Assembly (NCBI GenBank): GCA_002026145.1
Contig: MWOQ01000201.1
Coordinates: forward strand, 1-38,740
DNA length: 38,740 nt
From: Prochlorococcus sp. HOT208_60m_813L03
GTDB lineage: Bacteria; Cyanobacteriota; Cyanobacteriia; PCC-6307; Cyanobiaceae
Direction of reading: 5' to 3'
In this document: positions 14,643 to 22,340 of the stretch, one piece after another
How the letters are laid out: every line of letters starts with the position of its first letter
How positions within the stretch are numbered: the stretch's first letter is position 1
Position numbers and translations under genes: made by a program
The notes under the pieces: generated by a model
Database searches by the model: none
Seen by the model: the letters and a program-made list of their open reading frames with translations, nothing else
Told to the model about the DNA's origin: nothing

Positions 14643-14656
14643 GTATTTATTTATAC
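14643..14656 (+). promoter_or_regulatory. NtcA box of the cyn operon
   Basis: GTA-N8-TAC matches the NtcA consensus exactly, 52 bp before the cynA ATG. AT-rich -10-like sequences (TAGATA at 14673 and TAATTT at 14681) lie near the spacing usual for NtcA-activated promoters. NtcA control of cyanate use under nitrogen stress is established for cyanobacteria. Confidence 0.65.
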
Positions 14657-14707
14657 ATCTCAAAAATAACTCTAGATAAATAATTTAACCAATGAAAAAA
14701 TTATTAA

Positions 14708-16393
14708 ATGATTATTCCAGCTAGTAATTTCACTCAAAAATATAACTTTGAATGTAAAACTTCAGATCAAATTTCAGAGAATAATACATCAAGTAATAAA
14801 ACATTTCTTAAAAATAACTTTTTAAATCCATCTAACGATCATGGTTATTTCTGTGCATGCGTAGAATGTAAGCCAATAGGAAATGATCATGAAAATTTTA
14901 TGGCAGACATGCCAGATGACCCTGCTGAAATAATTTCAGATTTTTCTAGGATGGGCCTCATCAAAAATGAAGCTTATGAAATTGCTGATGCTATTTCAAC
15001 TGCAGAAATGAGAGATCTTTTATTTTATAAAAATGCTTCTAATGGTGACCTATATAAAGAGCAATTGCTTAGAGAATTAGCTAAAGAAGCAGGTGGATTA
15101 GATCAAGCCTTTCAAGCAGCATTTGGACCTCAAGCAGGTAAGTTTTTTGCCAAAACAAAAGCCTCTTCGCCAATGGGTAGAAGACAATTTTTATCTAGCT
15201 TGGCTGCAGGTGCAGCACTAATTACAGTTGCTTGTTCCAACCAAAATAAACCTGCTAAACAACCAATTGATGACGCCCCTATCAATGTAAATAATTTAGA
15301 GAAACAAACCTTAAGAGTTGGTTTCATACCTATAACTTGTGCTTCTCCCATAATTATGGCCGAACCAATGGGTTTCTATAACAAGTTCGGCATGGATGTA
15401 AAAGTTGTCAAAATGCCTAGTTGGGGAGCAGTAAGAGATTCAGCAATTGCTGGTGAATTAGATGCTTACCATATGCTAGCTCCAATGCCAATTTCCATGA
15501 CACTTGGATTAGGAACTGCACCATTCAGTGTAAAACTAGCAAGCATTGAAAATATAAATGGACAAGCTATTACTGTTGCTAACCGTCATAAAGGAAAAGT
15601 TAATGGTCCTGCAGACATGAAAGGATTCGTTTTTGGGGTTCCATTCCCATATTCAATGCATAATCTTTTATTAAGATATTATCTAGCCAAAGGTGGAGTT
15701 GATCCAGATAAAGACGTTCAGATTCGTCCTGTTCCACCACCAGATAGTATTGCACAGTTAGTTGCTGGTGATATTGATGCATACTTAATGCCTGATCCTT
15801 TTAATCAAAGGGCGGTTTACGAAGATGCAGGTTTTATACATCTTCTTACTAAAGAATTATGGCCAGGTCATCCATGTTGTGCTTTTGCCGCAGGGGAACC
15901 ATGGATAAAGGAACATCCTGAAACTTTCAGAGCTCTAAATAAATCTATTATTGATGCTGCTGCTTATGTCTCAACTCCTTCTAATAGAAAAGAAGTTGCA
16001 AAAGCTATATCAGGAAGAGGATTTTTAAACCAACCTACAGAAGTTGTTGAAGCTGTTCTTACAGGCAAATTTGATGATGGATTAGGTAAAAAACAAAATG
16101 TACCCGACAGAATTGACTTTAAGCCTTATCCTTGGCAAAGTTTCTCTCATTGGATCCAATCTCAATTAATTCGTTGGGATTTAGGAGGTGCAGTTGCTGC
16201 AATTCAGGCAGGAGATTTTAATCCTAATAGTGCTTCAATATTTCTGACGGACGAAGCTCAAGCTTTAGAAAGAGAAATGGGGGGCAATCCACCAACTGCG
16301 AGATTTAGAAAAGAAATCTTAGCTTATGATGAATTTGATCCAAGTAACCCAATGCAATACATTAAAGATCAAATTAAAAGGGACGGTTTTTAA
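14708..16393 (+). CDS. cynA: cyanate ABC transporter substrate-binding protein
   Basis: The 561-residue protein has a NrtA/SsuA-like binding domain from about residue 200: RVGFIPITCASPIIMAEP, a later GVPFPYSMHNLLLRYYLAKGG block and HPCCAFAAGEPW. It is preceded by a twin-arginine motif RRQF at 158-161 with a hydrophobic core and a possible lipobox cysteine C177. So it is probably a Tat-exported lipoprotein that captures cyanate in the periplasm. Unusually, about 157 residues come before the twin arginines, including H45, C49, C51 and C54, and a helical LYKEQLLRELAKEAGGLDQ region. M157 could be an internal start, but the NtcA box supports the long form. First gene of cynABDS. Confidence 0.8.
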   Translation: MIIPASNFTQKYNFECKTSDQISENNTSSNKTFLKNNFLNPSNDHGYFCACVECKPIGNDHENFMADMPDDPAEIISDFSRMGLIKNEAYEIADAISTAEMRDLLFYKNASNGDLYKEQLLRELAKEAGGLDQAFQAAFGPQAGKFFAKTKASSPMGRRQFLSSLAAGAALITVACSNQNKPAKQPIDDAPINVNNLEKQTLRVGFIPITCASPIIMAEPMGFYNKFGMDVKVVKMPSWGAVRDSAIAGELDAYHMLAPMPISMTLGLGTAPFSVKLASIENINGQAITVANRHKGKVNGPADMKGFVFGVPFPYSMHNLLLRYYLAKGGVDPDKDVQIRPVPPPDSIAQLVAGDIDAYLMPDPFNQRAVYEDAGFIHLLTKELWPGHPCCAFAAGEPWIKEHPETFRALNKSIIDAAAYVSTPSNRKEVAKAISGRGFLNQPTEVVEAVLTGKFDDGLGKKQNVPDRIDFKPYPWQSFSHWIQSQLIRWDLGGAVAAIQAGDFNPNSASIFLTDEAQALEREMGGNPPTARFRKEILAYDEFDPSNPMQYIKDQIKRDGF

Positions 16394-16464
16394 TTTATAA
16401 AAATTGTTTTTATTAGTATTTATTAATACAACAATTCTGAATTTCTAGTTAAATAATCTAGGTG

Positions 16465-17247
16465 ATGAACAAAGCTATTTCTACACGGCTTACTTTTGCA
16501 GTAGCAATTTTGAGCCTCTTAATCTTTATCATTCTTTGGCAAGTAATTGCTCAACAAGGTTTATTAGTCAAGAATTTCCCAGGTTCATTTAAAACAATAG
16601 GATCATTAATTTGGTGGGTATCAGATCCATTTTTTGATAATGGTCCAAATGATTTAGGAATTGGAACTAACTTACTTATAAGCTTAAGAAGAGTATTAAT
16701 TGGATATAGCTTAGCTGTTTTAGTCGCTGTTCCTTTGGGGGTTCTAATGGGGATGTCGAAATTAGCTCAATCCTCTTTAAATCCATATGTACAACTTTTA
16801 AAACCTGTTTCCCCTTTAGCATGGCTTCCTGTAGGACTTTTTGTTTTTAGAAACTCAGAGATCACAGGCATTTTCGTTATTTTCATAACAAGTATTTGGC
16901 CAACATTAATTAATACTGCTTTTGGTGTAGCTAGTATTAATCCTGATTATTTGAGAGTTTCTAAATCTTTAGGAGCAAGTAAATCAACAACTATTAGGAG
17001 GGTTATTTTGCCAGCAATCATGCCAAACATTCTTGCAGGGATGAGAATATCAATGGGAACAGCTTGGCTTGTGATTGTTGCTGCAGAAATGCTATTGGGT
17101 ACAGGAATTGGTTATTTTATTTGGAATGAATGGAATAATTTATCTCTTGAAAATATATTTGTTGCAATAATAATAATTGGATTTACAGGATTTATTTTGG
17201 ATCAATTTTTTGGATTTCTTCAAGATAAATTCGACTACAGTATCTAA
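16465..17247 (+). CDS. cynB: cyanate ABC transporter permease
   Basis: The 260-residue protein is a BPD_transp_1 permease of the nitrate/sulfonate/taurine class: six hydrophobic segments, with the EAA-type loop region ASINPDYLRVSKSLGASKS followed by VILPAIMPNILAGMRISMG. It forms the inner-membrane pore for the CynA cargo. I chose ATG 16465 over the GTG three bases upstream. It starts 71 nt after cynA, a gap containing a small hairpin (GTATT/AATAC) that might tune relative expression, and lies 13 nt before cynD. Confidence 0.82.
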   Translation: MNKAISTRLTFAVAILSLLIFIILWQVIAQQGLLVKNFPGSFKTIGSLIWWVSDPFFDNGPNDLGIGTNLLISLRRVLIGYSLAVLVAVPLGVLMGMSKLAQSSLNPYVQLLKPVSPLAWLPVGLFVFRNSEITGIFVIFITSIWPTLINTAFGVASINPDYLRVSKSLGASKSTTIRRVILPAIMPNILAGMRISMGTAWLVIVAAEMLLGTGIGYFIWNEWNNLSLENIFVAIIIIGFTGFILDQFFGFLQDKFDYSI

Positions 17248-17260
17248 ACTTATTGATTAA

Positions 17261-18127
17261 ATGAATAAAAAATCATCAAAAAAATCTTCCTCTAATGAAA
17301 ATTATTCTCACCTTGAATTATTTAATTTAGGTAAGATTTTTTTTAAAGAAAAGAAGTTTATTGATTTTCGTTCCAAAGGAAATAGAAGTGGATTTGAAGC
17401 TATCAAAGATATTAACCTAAAGATAGAGAAGAACACATTTGTATCAATAATAGGTCCTTCTGGTTGTGGCAAATCAACATTGCTAAATTTAATAGCAGGC
17501 TTACAAGCTCCAACATCTGGGAAAATTGTTATTGACGGACAAGCCATAAAAGGTCCAGGTCCCGATAGAGGTGTAATTTTTCAAAATTACGCTTTGATGC
17601 CGTGGTTAACAACTATTCAAAATATTGAGTTTGCCTTAAATACTGTTTTCCCAGCGAAAACAAAAGCTGATGTTAAAGAAAGAGCTAGAAAATATTTAAG
17701 AATGGTTGGTTTAGAAAAAGCTTCAAATAAATTCCCAAAAGAATTATCTGGAGGAATGAAGCAAAGAGTTGCAATTGCCAGAGCCTTATCTATTAATCCA
17801 AATATGTTGTTGATGGATGAACCCTTTGGGGCTCTGGATGCATTAACCAGATCCTATTTACAAGATGAATTATTATCCATTTGGAGAAAAAATAAAGTAA
17901 CTGTTGTTTTAATTACTCATAGTATTGAAGAAGCATTGCTTTTATCTGACAAGATTGTTTTGATGTCAAGCGGTCCTTCTGCCATAATTTCTGAGGAAAT
18001 TTCAGTTGATTTAGAAAGACCAAGAGATCGAGAAAAAATTGAACAAGACCCTAAATATTTAAAAATTAAAATGCGTTTGGAAAAACATCTATTAAGAGAA
18101 ACAAGAGCTGTAGAAGAGGTTACCTAG
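17261..18127 (+). CDS. cynD: cyanate ABC transporter ATPase
   Basis: The 288-residue ATPase has Walker A GPSGCGKST at 65-73, the Q-loop VIFQNYALMPW near 105-115 (typical of NrtD/SsuB/TauB), signature LSGGMKQR at 162-169, Walker B MLLMDEP near 182-188 and the H-loop in LITHSIEEALLL. A lysine/serine-rich N-terminal extension of about 18 residues precedes the domain. It energises CynB. Cyanate specificity is inferred from the cyanase gene that follows 34 nt downstream. Confidence 0.82.
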   Translation: MNKKSSKKSSSNENYSHLELFNLGKIFFKEKKFIDFRSKGNRSGFEAIKDINLKIEKNTFVSIIGPSGCGKSTLLNLIAGLQAPTSGKIVIDGQAIKGPGPDRGVIFQNYALMPWLTTIQNIEFALNTVFPAKTKADVKERARKYLRMVGLEKASNKFPKELSGGMKQRVAIARALSINPNMLLMDEPFGALDALTRSYLQDELLSIWRKNKVTVVLITHSIEEALLLSDKIVLMSSGPSAIISEEISVDLERPRDREKIEQDPKYLKIKMRLEKHLLRETRAVEEVT

Positions 18128-18161
18128 ACTTCTTTTGCACTAAAAAAAACAACAATTAATT

Positions 18162-18605
18162 ATGACTTTACCCTCATTTACACAAATACTTTTAAAAGCA
18201 AAAAAAGAAAAAAAATTATCCTTTGAAGATTTAGGTAAATTGATTAATAGAGATGAAGTATGGGTTGCAAGCTTATTTTATGGGCAAGCTACAGCTTCTG
18301 AAGGAGAAGCTAATATTTTAATTAATACTCTTGATTTGCAATCAGAACTAGAAGATCAATTAACAACACCGCCAGTAAAAGGCTGCCTAGATCCTGTTAT
18401 TCCTACAGATCCTCTTATTTACAGATTCTATGAAATAATGCAAGTATACGGGCTGCCAATGAAGGATGTAATACAAGAGAAATTTGGTGATGGAATTATG
18501 AGTGCAATTGACTTTTCAATCGAAGTCGATAAGGTTGAAGACCCAAAAGGTGACAGGGTTTTAGTAAAAATGTGTGGTAAATTCTTGCCCTATAAAAAGT
18601 GGTAG
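18162..18605 (+). CDS. cynS: cyanate hydratase (cyanase)
   Basis: The 147-residue enzyme converts cyanate and bicarbonate to ammonium and CO2. An N-terminal helical domain precedes the catalytic domain, with R88, E91 and S114. Their spacing (+3, +26) equals that of the E. coli catalytic set R96, E99, S122, and the C-terminus [10 protein letters not shown] is the family ending. It works as a decamer in the cytoplasm. As last gene of cynABDS it turns imported cyanate into usable nitrogen. All key residues are present. Confidence 0.93.
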   Translation: MTLPSFTQILLKAKKEKKLSFEDLGKLINRDEVWVASLFYGQATASEGEANILINTLDLQSELEDQLTTPPVKGCLDPVIPTDPLIYRFYEIMQVYGLPMKDVIQEKFGDGIMSAIDFSIEVDKVEDPKGDRVLVKMCGKFLPYKKW

Positions 18606-18644
18606 AAAACTTTTTCGTTTTTTAACCATAGAAAACAGAAATTA

Positions 18645-18836
18645 TTAATCATCATTTTCATTAAGTTTGAGAGTCTTATTTATTTCATTCTCGAATTCTT
18701 TAGAAGCAGTTTGTAATCCTTTTAAGGTCTTACCTATAGTTTTCCCGAGTTGAGGCAAACGTTTTGGCCCAAAAATTAGCAATGCAAGAATAACAATTAC
18801 TGCAATTTCTGGTATTCCGATTCCAAAAATGTTCAT
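18645..18836 (-). CDS. tatA: Sec-independent translocase subunit TatA
   Basis: The 63-residue protein is a compact TatA/E: a short N-terminal helix with FGIGIPEIAVIVILALLIFGPKRLP, the conserved FGP hinge at about 22-24, and an amphipathic GKTIGKTLKGLQTASKEFE helix. TatA oligomers form the pore for folded proteins with twin-arginine signals in the thylakoid or plasma membrane. It is convergent with cynS, 39 nt apart. The Tat-signal cynA lies just three genes away, which is suggestive but may be coincidence. Confidence 0.88.
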   Translation of the reverse strand: MNIFGIGIPEIAVIVILALLIFGPKRLPQLGKTIGKTLKGLQTASKEFENEINKTLKLNENDD

Positions 18837-18921
18837 TAAAAATTTTGTATTTACTCATTTTAAAAAATTTTTCTTTTTCTAAAGGTAACTAAAGTCACAC
18901 ATTTATTTTTATTAATCAACA

Positions 18922-19245
18922 ATGGAAAGAAGTTGGGATCCCTATTATAAATATTTCAAAGAATTTGAATTTAATCTTTTTGAGATTTTTATATTTTTAG
19001 AATTTCAACAAGAAATTATTGATTTAGGATATATCGGACAAAGTCAAATTAACCAAAATGTTCTTAATCCTGGACAGTTTTGTGTTGTCGATGGATTAAT
19101 AAAGGTAGTTCATGATTTACCAAAATTTTTACATGATGAAAAATTTAAAAATAATTTGGATATAGAAAAATGGAAAAAAGATTCTTATAAATTACTTTCG
19201 TTAGATATAAAGTGGATAAAAAAATCATCAATAAAAATAATTTAA
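18922..19245 (+). CDS. hypothetical protein, 107 residues
   Basis: No family recognised. The protein is soluble and aromatic-rich at the N-terminus (SWDPYYKYFKEFEFNLFEIFIF), with a middle NQNVLNPGQFCVVDGLIKVVHDLP segment and a basic helical end (LDIKWIKKSSIKII). There is no signal peptide, and hydrophobic stretches are too short and broken for membrane spans. The start is ATG 18922, divergent from tatA with 85 bp between. Confidence 0.6.
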   Translation: MERSWDPYYKYFKEFEFNLFEIFIFLEFQQEIIDLGYIGQSQINQNVLNPGQFCVVDGLIKVVHDLPKFLHDEKFKNNLDIEKWKKDSYKLLSLDIKWIKKSSIKII

Positions 19246-19332
19246 TACTTAAGGAATATTCATTTTAAATTATAATCTAAGAATATAATTTTAATTTATA
19301 AAAATTACTTAAGAACTAGTATTTACCTTGCA

Positions 19333-19349
19333 ATAATGATAATCATTTT
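19333..19349. promoter_or_regulatory. Zur/Fur-type operator upstream of the Cys-rich gene
   Basis: ATAATGAT-A-ATCATTTT is the same palindrome with one mismatched pair at position 2. It lies 100 bp before the 45-residue cysteine-rich gene. It is also close to the classical 19-bp Fur box (17 of 19 over 19332-19350), so a Fur operator cannot be excluded. Confidence 0.6.
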
Positions 19350-19449
19350 CAAAATATAGTTATTAATTTTTTTTTAAAAATGTTCAAATCAATACCACGA
19401 TTGATTTTATAAGCTATATTGTTAATAATTAATCATCAAATTCATTATT

Positions 19450-19587
19450 ATGATTACTAATAAACCAAATATATTACTAACAAACATTTCTCTTTCTGAT
19501 GAGAAAAATAACTGCCCCAGTTGCGGTTGCACTTGTCCATGTGAATGTACAGATTGTGAAGAATGTTCACCTTGTAAAGATCATTAA
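19450..19587 (+). CDS. 45-residue cysteine-rich metallothionein-like protein
   Basis: An ATG-to-TAA frame with nine cysteines packed into residues 22-42: CPSCGCTCPCECTDC (22-36), then C39 and C42, mixing CxC and CxxC spacings, and a final histidine. This density fits a thiolate metal cluster for zinc, copper or cadmium. It does not match the SmtA/BmtA pattern of cyanobacterial metallothioneins that I know. The N-terminal 20 residues are free of cysteine and not a clear signal. A Zur/Fur-type palindrome lies 100 bp upstream. In marine Synechococcus Zur activates a metallothionein gene, so a zinc-store role is reasonable inference. Confidence 0.7.
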   Translation: MITNKPNILLTNISLSDEKNNCPSCGCTCPCECTDCEECSPCKDH

Positions 19588-19698
19588 TCCTCTAAATCAA
19601 ATCAAATAAATAATAAGTTTATATTTCAGTAAATTTTTCAAAATTTGAGCTATCAACTGATATTAAAGATTTTCTATTTCAATTGATATTCATTAATT

Positions 19699-20166
19699 TT
19701 AAAGACCAAGTTCTGTAAGGCCAGGAAAATCATCCGGTCGAGGACCCTCTCCCCATGTAAAAAGACGATCTTTTTTATCTATTGAAATATCATTTATACT
19801 TGCTTCTCTTCTCCGCATTAAACCAGTTTCAGAAAATTCCCAATTTTCGTTACCATGTGCACGAAAATAATTATATTCTGGGTCATGCCATTCATATTGA
19901 AATCGAACAGAAATTCGATTTGAATCATATGCCCATAATTCTTTAATAAGTTTATAGCCAATTTCTTTATTCCATTTTCTTTTTAGAAATTCTACAATTT
20001 CTTCTCTTCCTTTTAAAAATTCGCTCCTGTTTCTCCAAAAACTATCTTCTGTATAGGCAAGTGATACAGTCACGGGATCTTTAGTGTTCCAAGCATTTTC
20101 AGCTAATCTCACTTTTTTAATTGCTGTTTCTGAATTAAAAGGAGGTAAAGGAGGTTTTGTTGACAT
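19699..20166 (-). CDS. DUF1348 family (NTF2-like) protein
   Basis: The 155-residue protein matches DUF1348 of the SnoaL/NTF2-like fold: PPLPPFNSETAIKKVRLAEN, the DPVTVSLAYTEDSFWRNR region, WDPE-type WHDPEYNYFRAHGNENWEF, and the family ending RLFTWGEGPRPDDFPGLTELGL. Members have a cone-shaped pocket; the function is unknown but a small-molecule-binding or enzymatic role is possible. I chose the ATG at 20166 because the conserved part starts there; an upstream in-frame codon at 20211 would add 15 atypical residues. Confidence 0.85.
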   Translation of the reverse strand: MSTKPPLPPFNSETAIKKVRLAENAWNTKDPVTVSLAYTEDSFWRNRSEFLKGREEIVEFLKRKWNKEIGYKLIKELWAYDSNRISVRFQYEWHDPEYNYFRAHGNENWEFSETGLMRRREASINDISIDKKDRLFTWGEGPRPDDFPGLTELGL

Positions 20167-20266
20167 TTTTCTATTTAAATTAATTGAGTTTTTTAATACA
20201 AAAAAACTCAATCTATAATAATCATCAAAGATCTAATTTAAAAAAAATTTGGAAATTTTTAGATTA

Positions 20267-20500
20267 TCATCCTCTGCAAAGAGATTTATTTAAACATGAA
20301 TTTTTACTCTCAATATTTATTTGATCATCAATATTTTTTAATTTATTTTTATTACTCATTACTTTAACTTTTTGCCCACAATGATCTTTGCAACCACCAT
20401 TAAATAAATTATGCGCATACAAATTGGAAATATTTGTAAGTAGTAATAGAAAAATTATTTTATGAAATTGATAAGAATAAGACTTCATTTTATATATCAT
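20267..20500 (-). CDS. small exported cysteine-containing protein
   Basis: The 77-residue product has a signal peptide (core about residues 14-26, cleavage near LYAHN). A mature part of about 48 residues with four cysteines follows: GGCKDHCGQ (a CX3C) and SCLNKSLCRG (a CX5C). Two disulfides are plausible in the periplasm or lumen. No family recognised. A second ATG at 20488 would shorten the N-terminus by four residues without affecting the signal. Confidence 0.55.
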   Translation of the reverse strand: MIYKMKSYSYQFHKIIFLLLLTNISNLYAHNLFNGGCKDHCGQKVKVMSNKNKLKNIDDQINIESKNSCLNKSLCRG

Positions 20501-20531
20501 CTTCCCAGAATTAGTAAATAAATAATATCAG

Positions 20532-20768
20532 TTAATTCCAAGGAGTGTTTATAAGTCCCCAGATATCGAAGAAGAAAAATAAAACTGCAATAACGACAAG
20601 ATCCCATGCTCTTTCCCTAAAAGCCCAAGGCGCAATAAAAACTTCCCCAAGTCCGTGAAGTGCCGCTCCTACTGGGAGATGATCAAGAACCAGCAAACTA
20701 TGAGAAAGGATAAAAAGTAAGCTTGCGAAATATCTAAAAAAAACAAATTGCCAATTACTAGAACTCAT
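20532..20768 (-). CDS. small multi-span membrane protein
   Basis: The 78-residue protein has an N-terminal hydrophobic segment at about 9-27 and a C-terminal one at about 56-72. A conserved-looking loop with LDHLPVGAALHGLGEVFIAPWAFRERAWD lies between them. The histidine- and arginine-containing loop looks functional, but I cannot name a family. It diverges from the ATP-grasp gene at 20897 with 128 bp between starts, which must hold both promoters. Confidence 0.6.
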   Translation of the reverse strand: MSSSNWQFVFFRYFASLLFILSHSLLVLDHLPVGAALHGLGEVFIAPWAFRERAWDLVVIAVLFFFFDIWGLINTPWN

Positions 20769-20896
20769 ATCTTTTAGATTTTTAAGAAATATACTTCAAT
20801 GATCAAAATAATGATATAGATCTAGTCAAGAGATATTATTTTTGGTAGCCATAAATACGAATAAAGATATAAAGCTAAAGTAAAAGTTACTAAACG

Positions 20897-22339
20897 ATGA
20901 AATATATGTTTTCAAGTTATCAGCCTAAAAATAGTTTTGATGAATATTTTAAGGATAATGTTAACTCTGCTAGAGAGATATTGATTCCACTTCTTTCATC
21001 TTTAGATAATATGGGACTTGAAGAATTAAACAGGAATCACTCTGCCGCAAAAAAATTATTACTAAGACATGGTGCAACTTTTAGATTAAACGATACTGGT
21101 TTAAAAGGTACTGAGAGAATATTACCTTTTGATCCACTTCCTAGAATAATTAGTAAAGATGATTGGGTAACGTTAGAAAAAGGCCTAAAACAAAGGCTTG
21201 AGGCAATTGATTTATTCCTAGATGATATTTACAATTCTCAAAAAATAATTAATGATGGGATAATTCCAAGAGAATTAATAGAGAGTTCAGAAGGTTGGAG
21301 ACCTCAGATGATAGGTTTCAAACCTCCACTAAATAAATGGTGTCAAATTTCAGGACTTGATTTAATAAGGGATAGAAAAGGAGATTGGCATGTTTTAGAA
21401 GATAATTTAAGGTGCCCTTCTGGGGTTGCTTATTTTTTAGAAAATAGATTAGTTATGAAGAATATTTTCCCTAATCTTTTCTCAGGAAGAATAGTAAAAC
21501 CAATTGATGAATATCCATCATATCTTTTAAAAACGCTTCAAGAACTTGCTGTTTGGACTGACACTCCCAAGATAGTTCTACTAACTCCAGGAATTTTTAA
21601 TAGTGCTTATTTTGAACATAGTTATCTAGCTCAAGAAATGGGCATCCAACTAGTTCAAGGTCATGACTTAGTTTGTAATGATGACTATGTATATTTAAAA
21701 ACTACCTCTGGATTAAAAAGAGTAGATGTCATTTACAGGCGAATTGATGATGATTTCTTAGATCCTCTTAATTTCAGAAAAGATTCCTGCCTTGGTGTTA
21801 GCGGATTACTTGATGTTTTTAAGGCAGGTCATGTTGCTTTAGCAAATGCACCTGGTACTGGAATAGCAGATGACAAAATGATTTATTCTTTTGTTCCCAA
21901 AATGATTAAATATTATCTTGATGAAGATATTATTATTAAAAATGTAGAAACTTATATTTGTCATTATCAAAAGGATCGTGAATATGTTCTAGAAAATTTA
22001 TCAAAACTTGTTGTTAAGTCTGTCGCAGAAGCTGGGGGTTATGGAATGTTAATTGGCCCTCACTCAACAACGAGTGAGATAGAAGAATTCGCTAATAAAA
22101 TTAAAAATAATCCTAGAAATTTCATAGCACAACCAACATTAGAATTATCTACTGTTCCATCGTTATGTGATGGAGAACTATATCCTTGTCATGTTGATTT
22201 AAGACCATATATCTTAAGAGGAAAAGATTCATGGGTTAGCCCAGGGGGGCTAACGAGAGTAGCATTAAAAAAAGGATCATTAGTCGTTAATTCTTCTCAA
22301 GGTGGAGGATGCAAAGATACATGGGTTGTAGGTAAATAA
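20897..22339 (+). CDS. circularly permuted ATP-grasp type 2 protein
   Basis: The 480-residue protein is a DUF404/DUF407-type circularly permuted ATP-grasp enzyme. Visible blocks are WHVLEDNLRCPSGVAYFLENR, VDVIYRRIDDDFLDPL, ANAPGTGIADDKMIYSFVPKMI, KSVAEAGGYGMLIG and HVDLRPYILRG. These proteins probably ligate an amine to a carboxylate, making a peptide-like bond. They are genetically linked to alpha-E and transglutaminase-like proteins in a predicted peptide-modification system. It is first in a three-gene unit and its stop is one base before the next ATG. Start ATG 20897; an in-frame ATG at 20906 is equally possible. Confidence 0.85.
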   Translation: MKYMFSSYQPKNSFDEYFKDNVNSAREILIPLLSSLDNMGLEELNRNHSAAKKLLLRHGATFRLNDTGLKGTERILPFDPLPRIISKDDWVTLEKGLKQRLEAIDLFLDDIYNSQKIINDGIIPRELIESSEGWRPQMIGFKPPLNKWCQISGLDLIRDRKGDWHVLEDNLRCPSGVAYFLENRLVMKNIFPNLFSGRIVKPIDEYPSYLLKTLQELAVWTDTPKIVLLTPGIFNSAYFEHSYLAQEMGIQLVQGHDLVCNDDYVYLKTTSGLKRVDVIYRRIDDDFLDPLNFRKDSCLGVSGLLDVFKAGHVALANAPGTGIADDKMIYSFVPKMIKYYLDEDIIIKNVETYICHYQKDREYVLENLSKLVVKSVAEAGGYGMLIGPHSTTSEIEEFANKIKNNPRNFIAQPTLELSTVPSLCDGELYPCHVDLRPYILRGKDSWVSPGGLTRVALKKGSLVVNSSQGGGCKDTWVVGK

Positions 22340-22340
22340 T

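Noticed and set aside
14692-14724. 10-codon frame overlapping the cynA start, as a possible leader peptide
   Set aside because: Only ten codons, no Shine-Dalgarno and no attenuator-like hairpin; probably chance, though it would be a simple thing to test.
18645-18836. TatA as a member of the cyn operon because cynA has a Tat signal
   Set aside because: tatA is on the opposite strand and is a general translocase gene; the adjacency alone is not evidence for a joint unit.
20167-20211. 15-residue N-terminal extension of the DUF1348 protein
   Set aside because: The conserved family sequence starts at the ATG 20166; the extension has no family resemblance.
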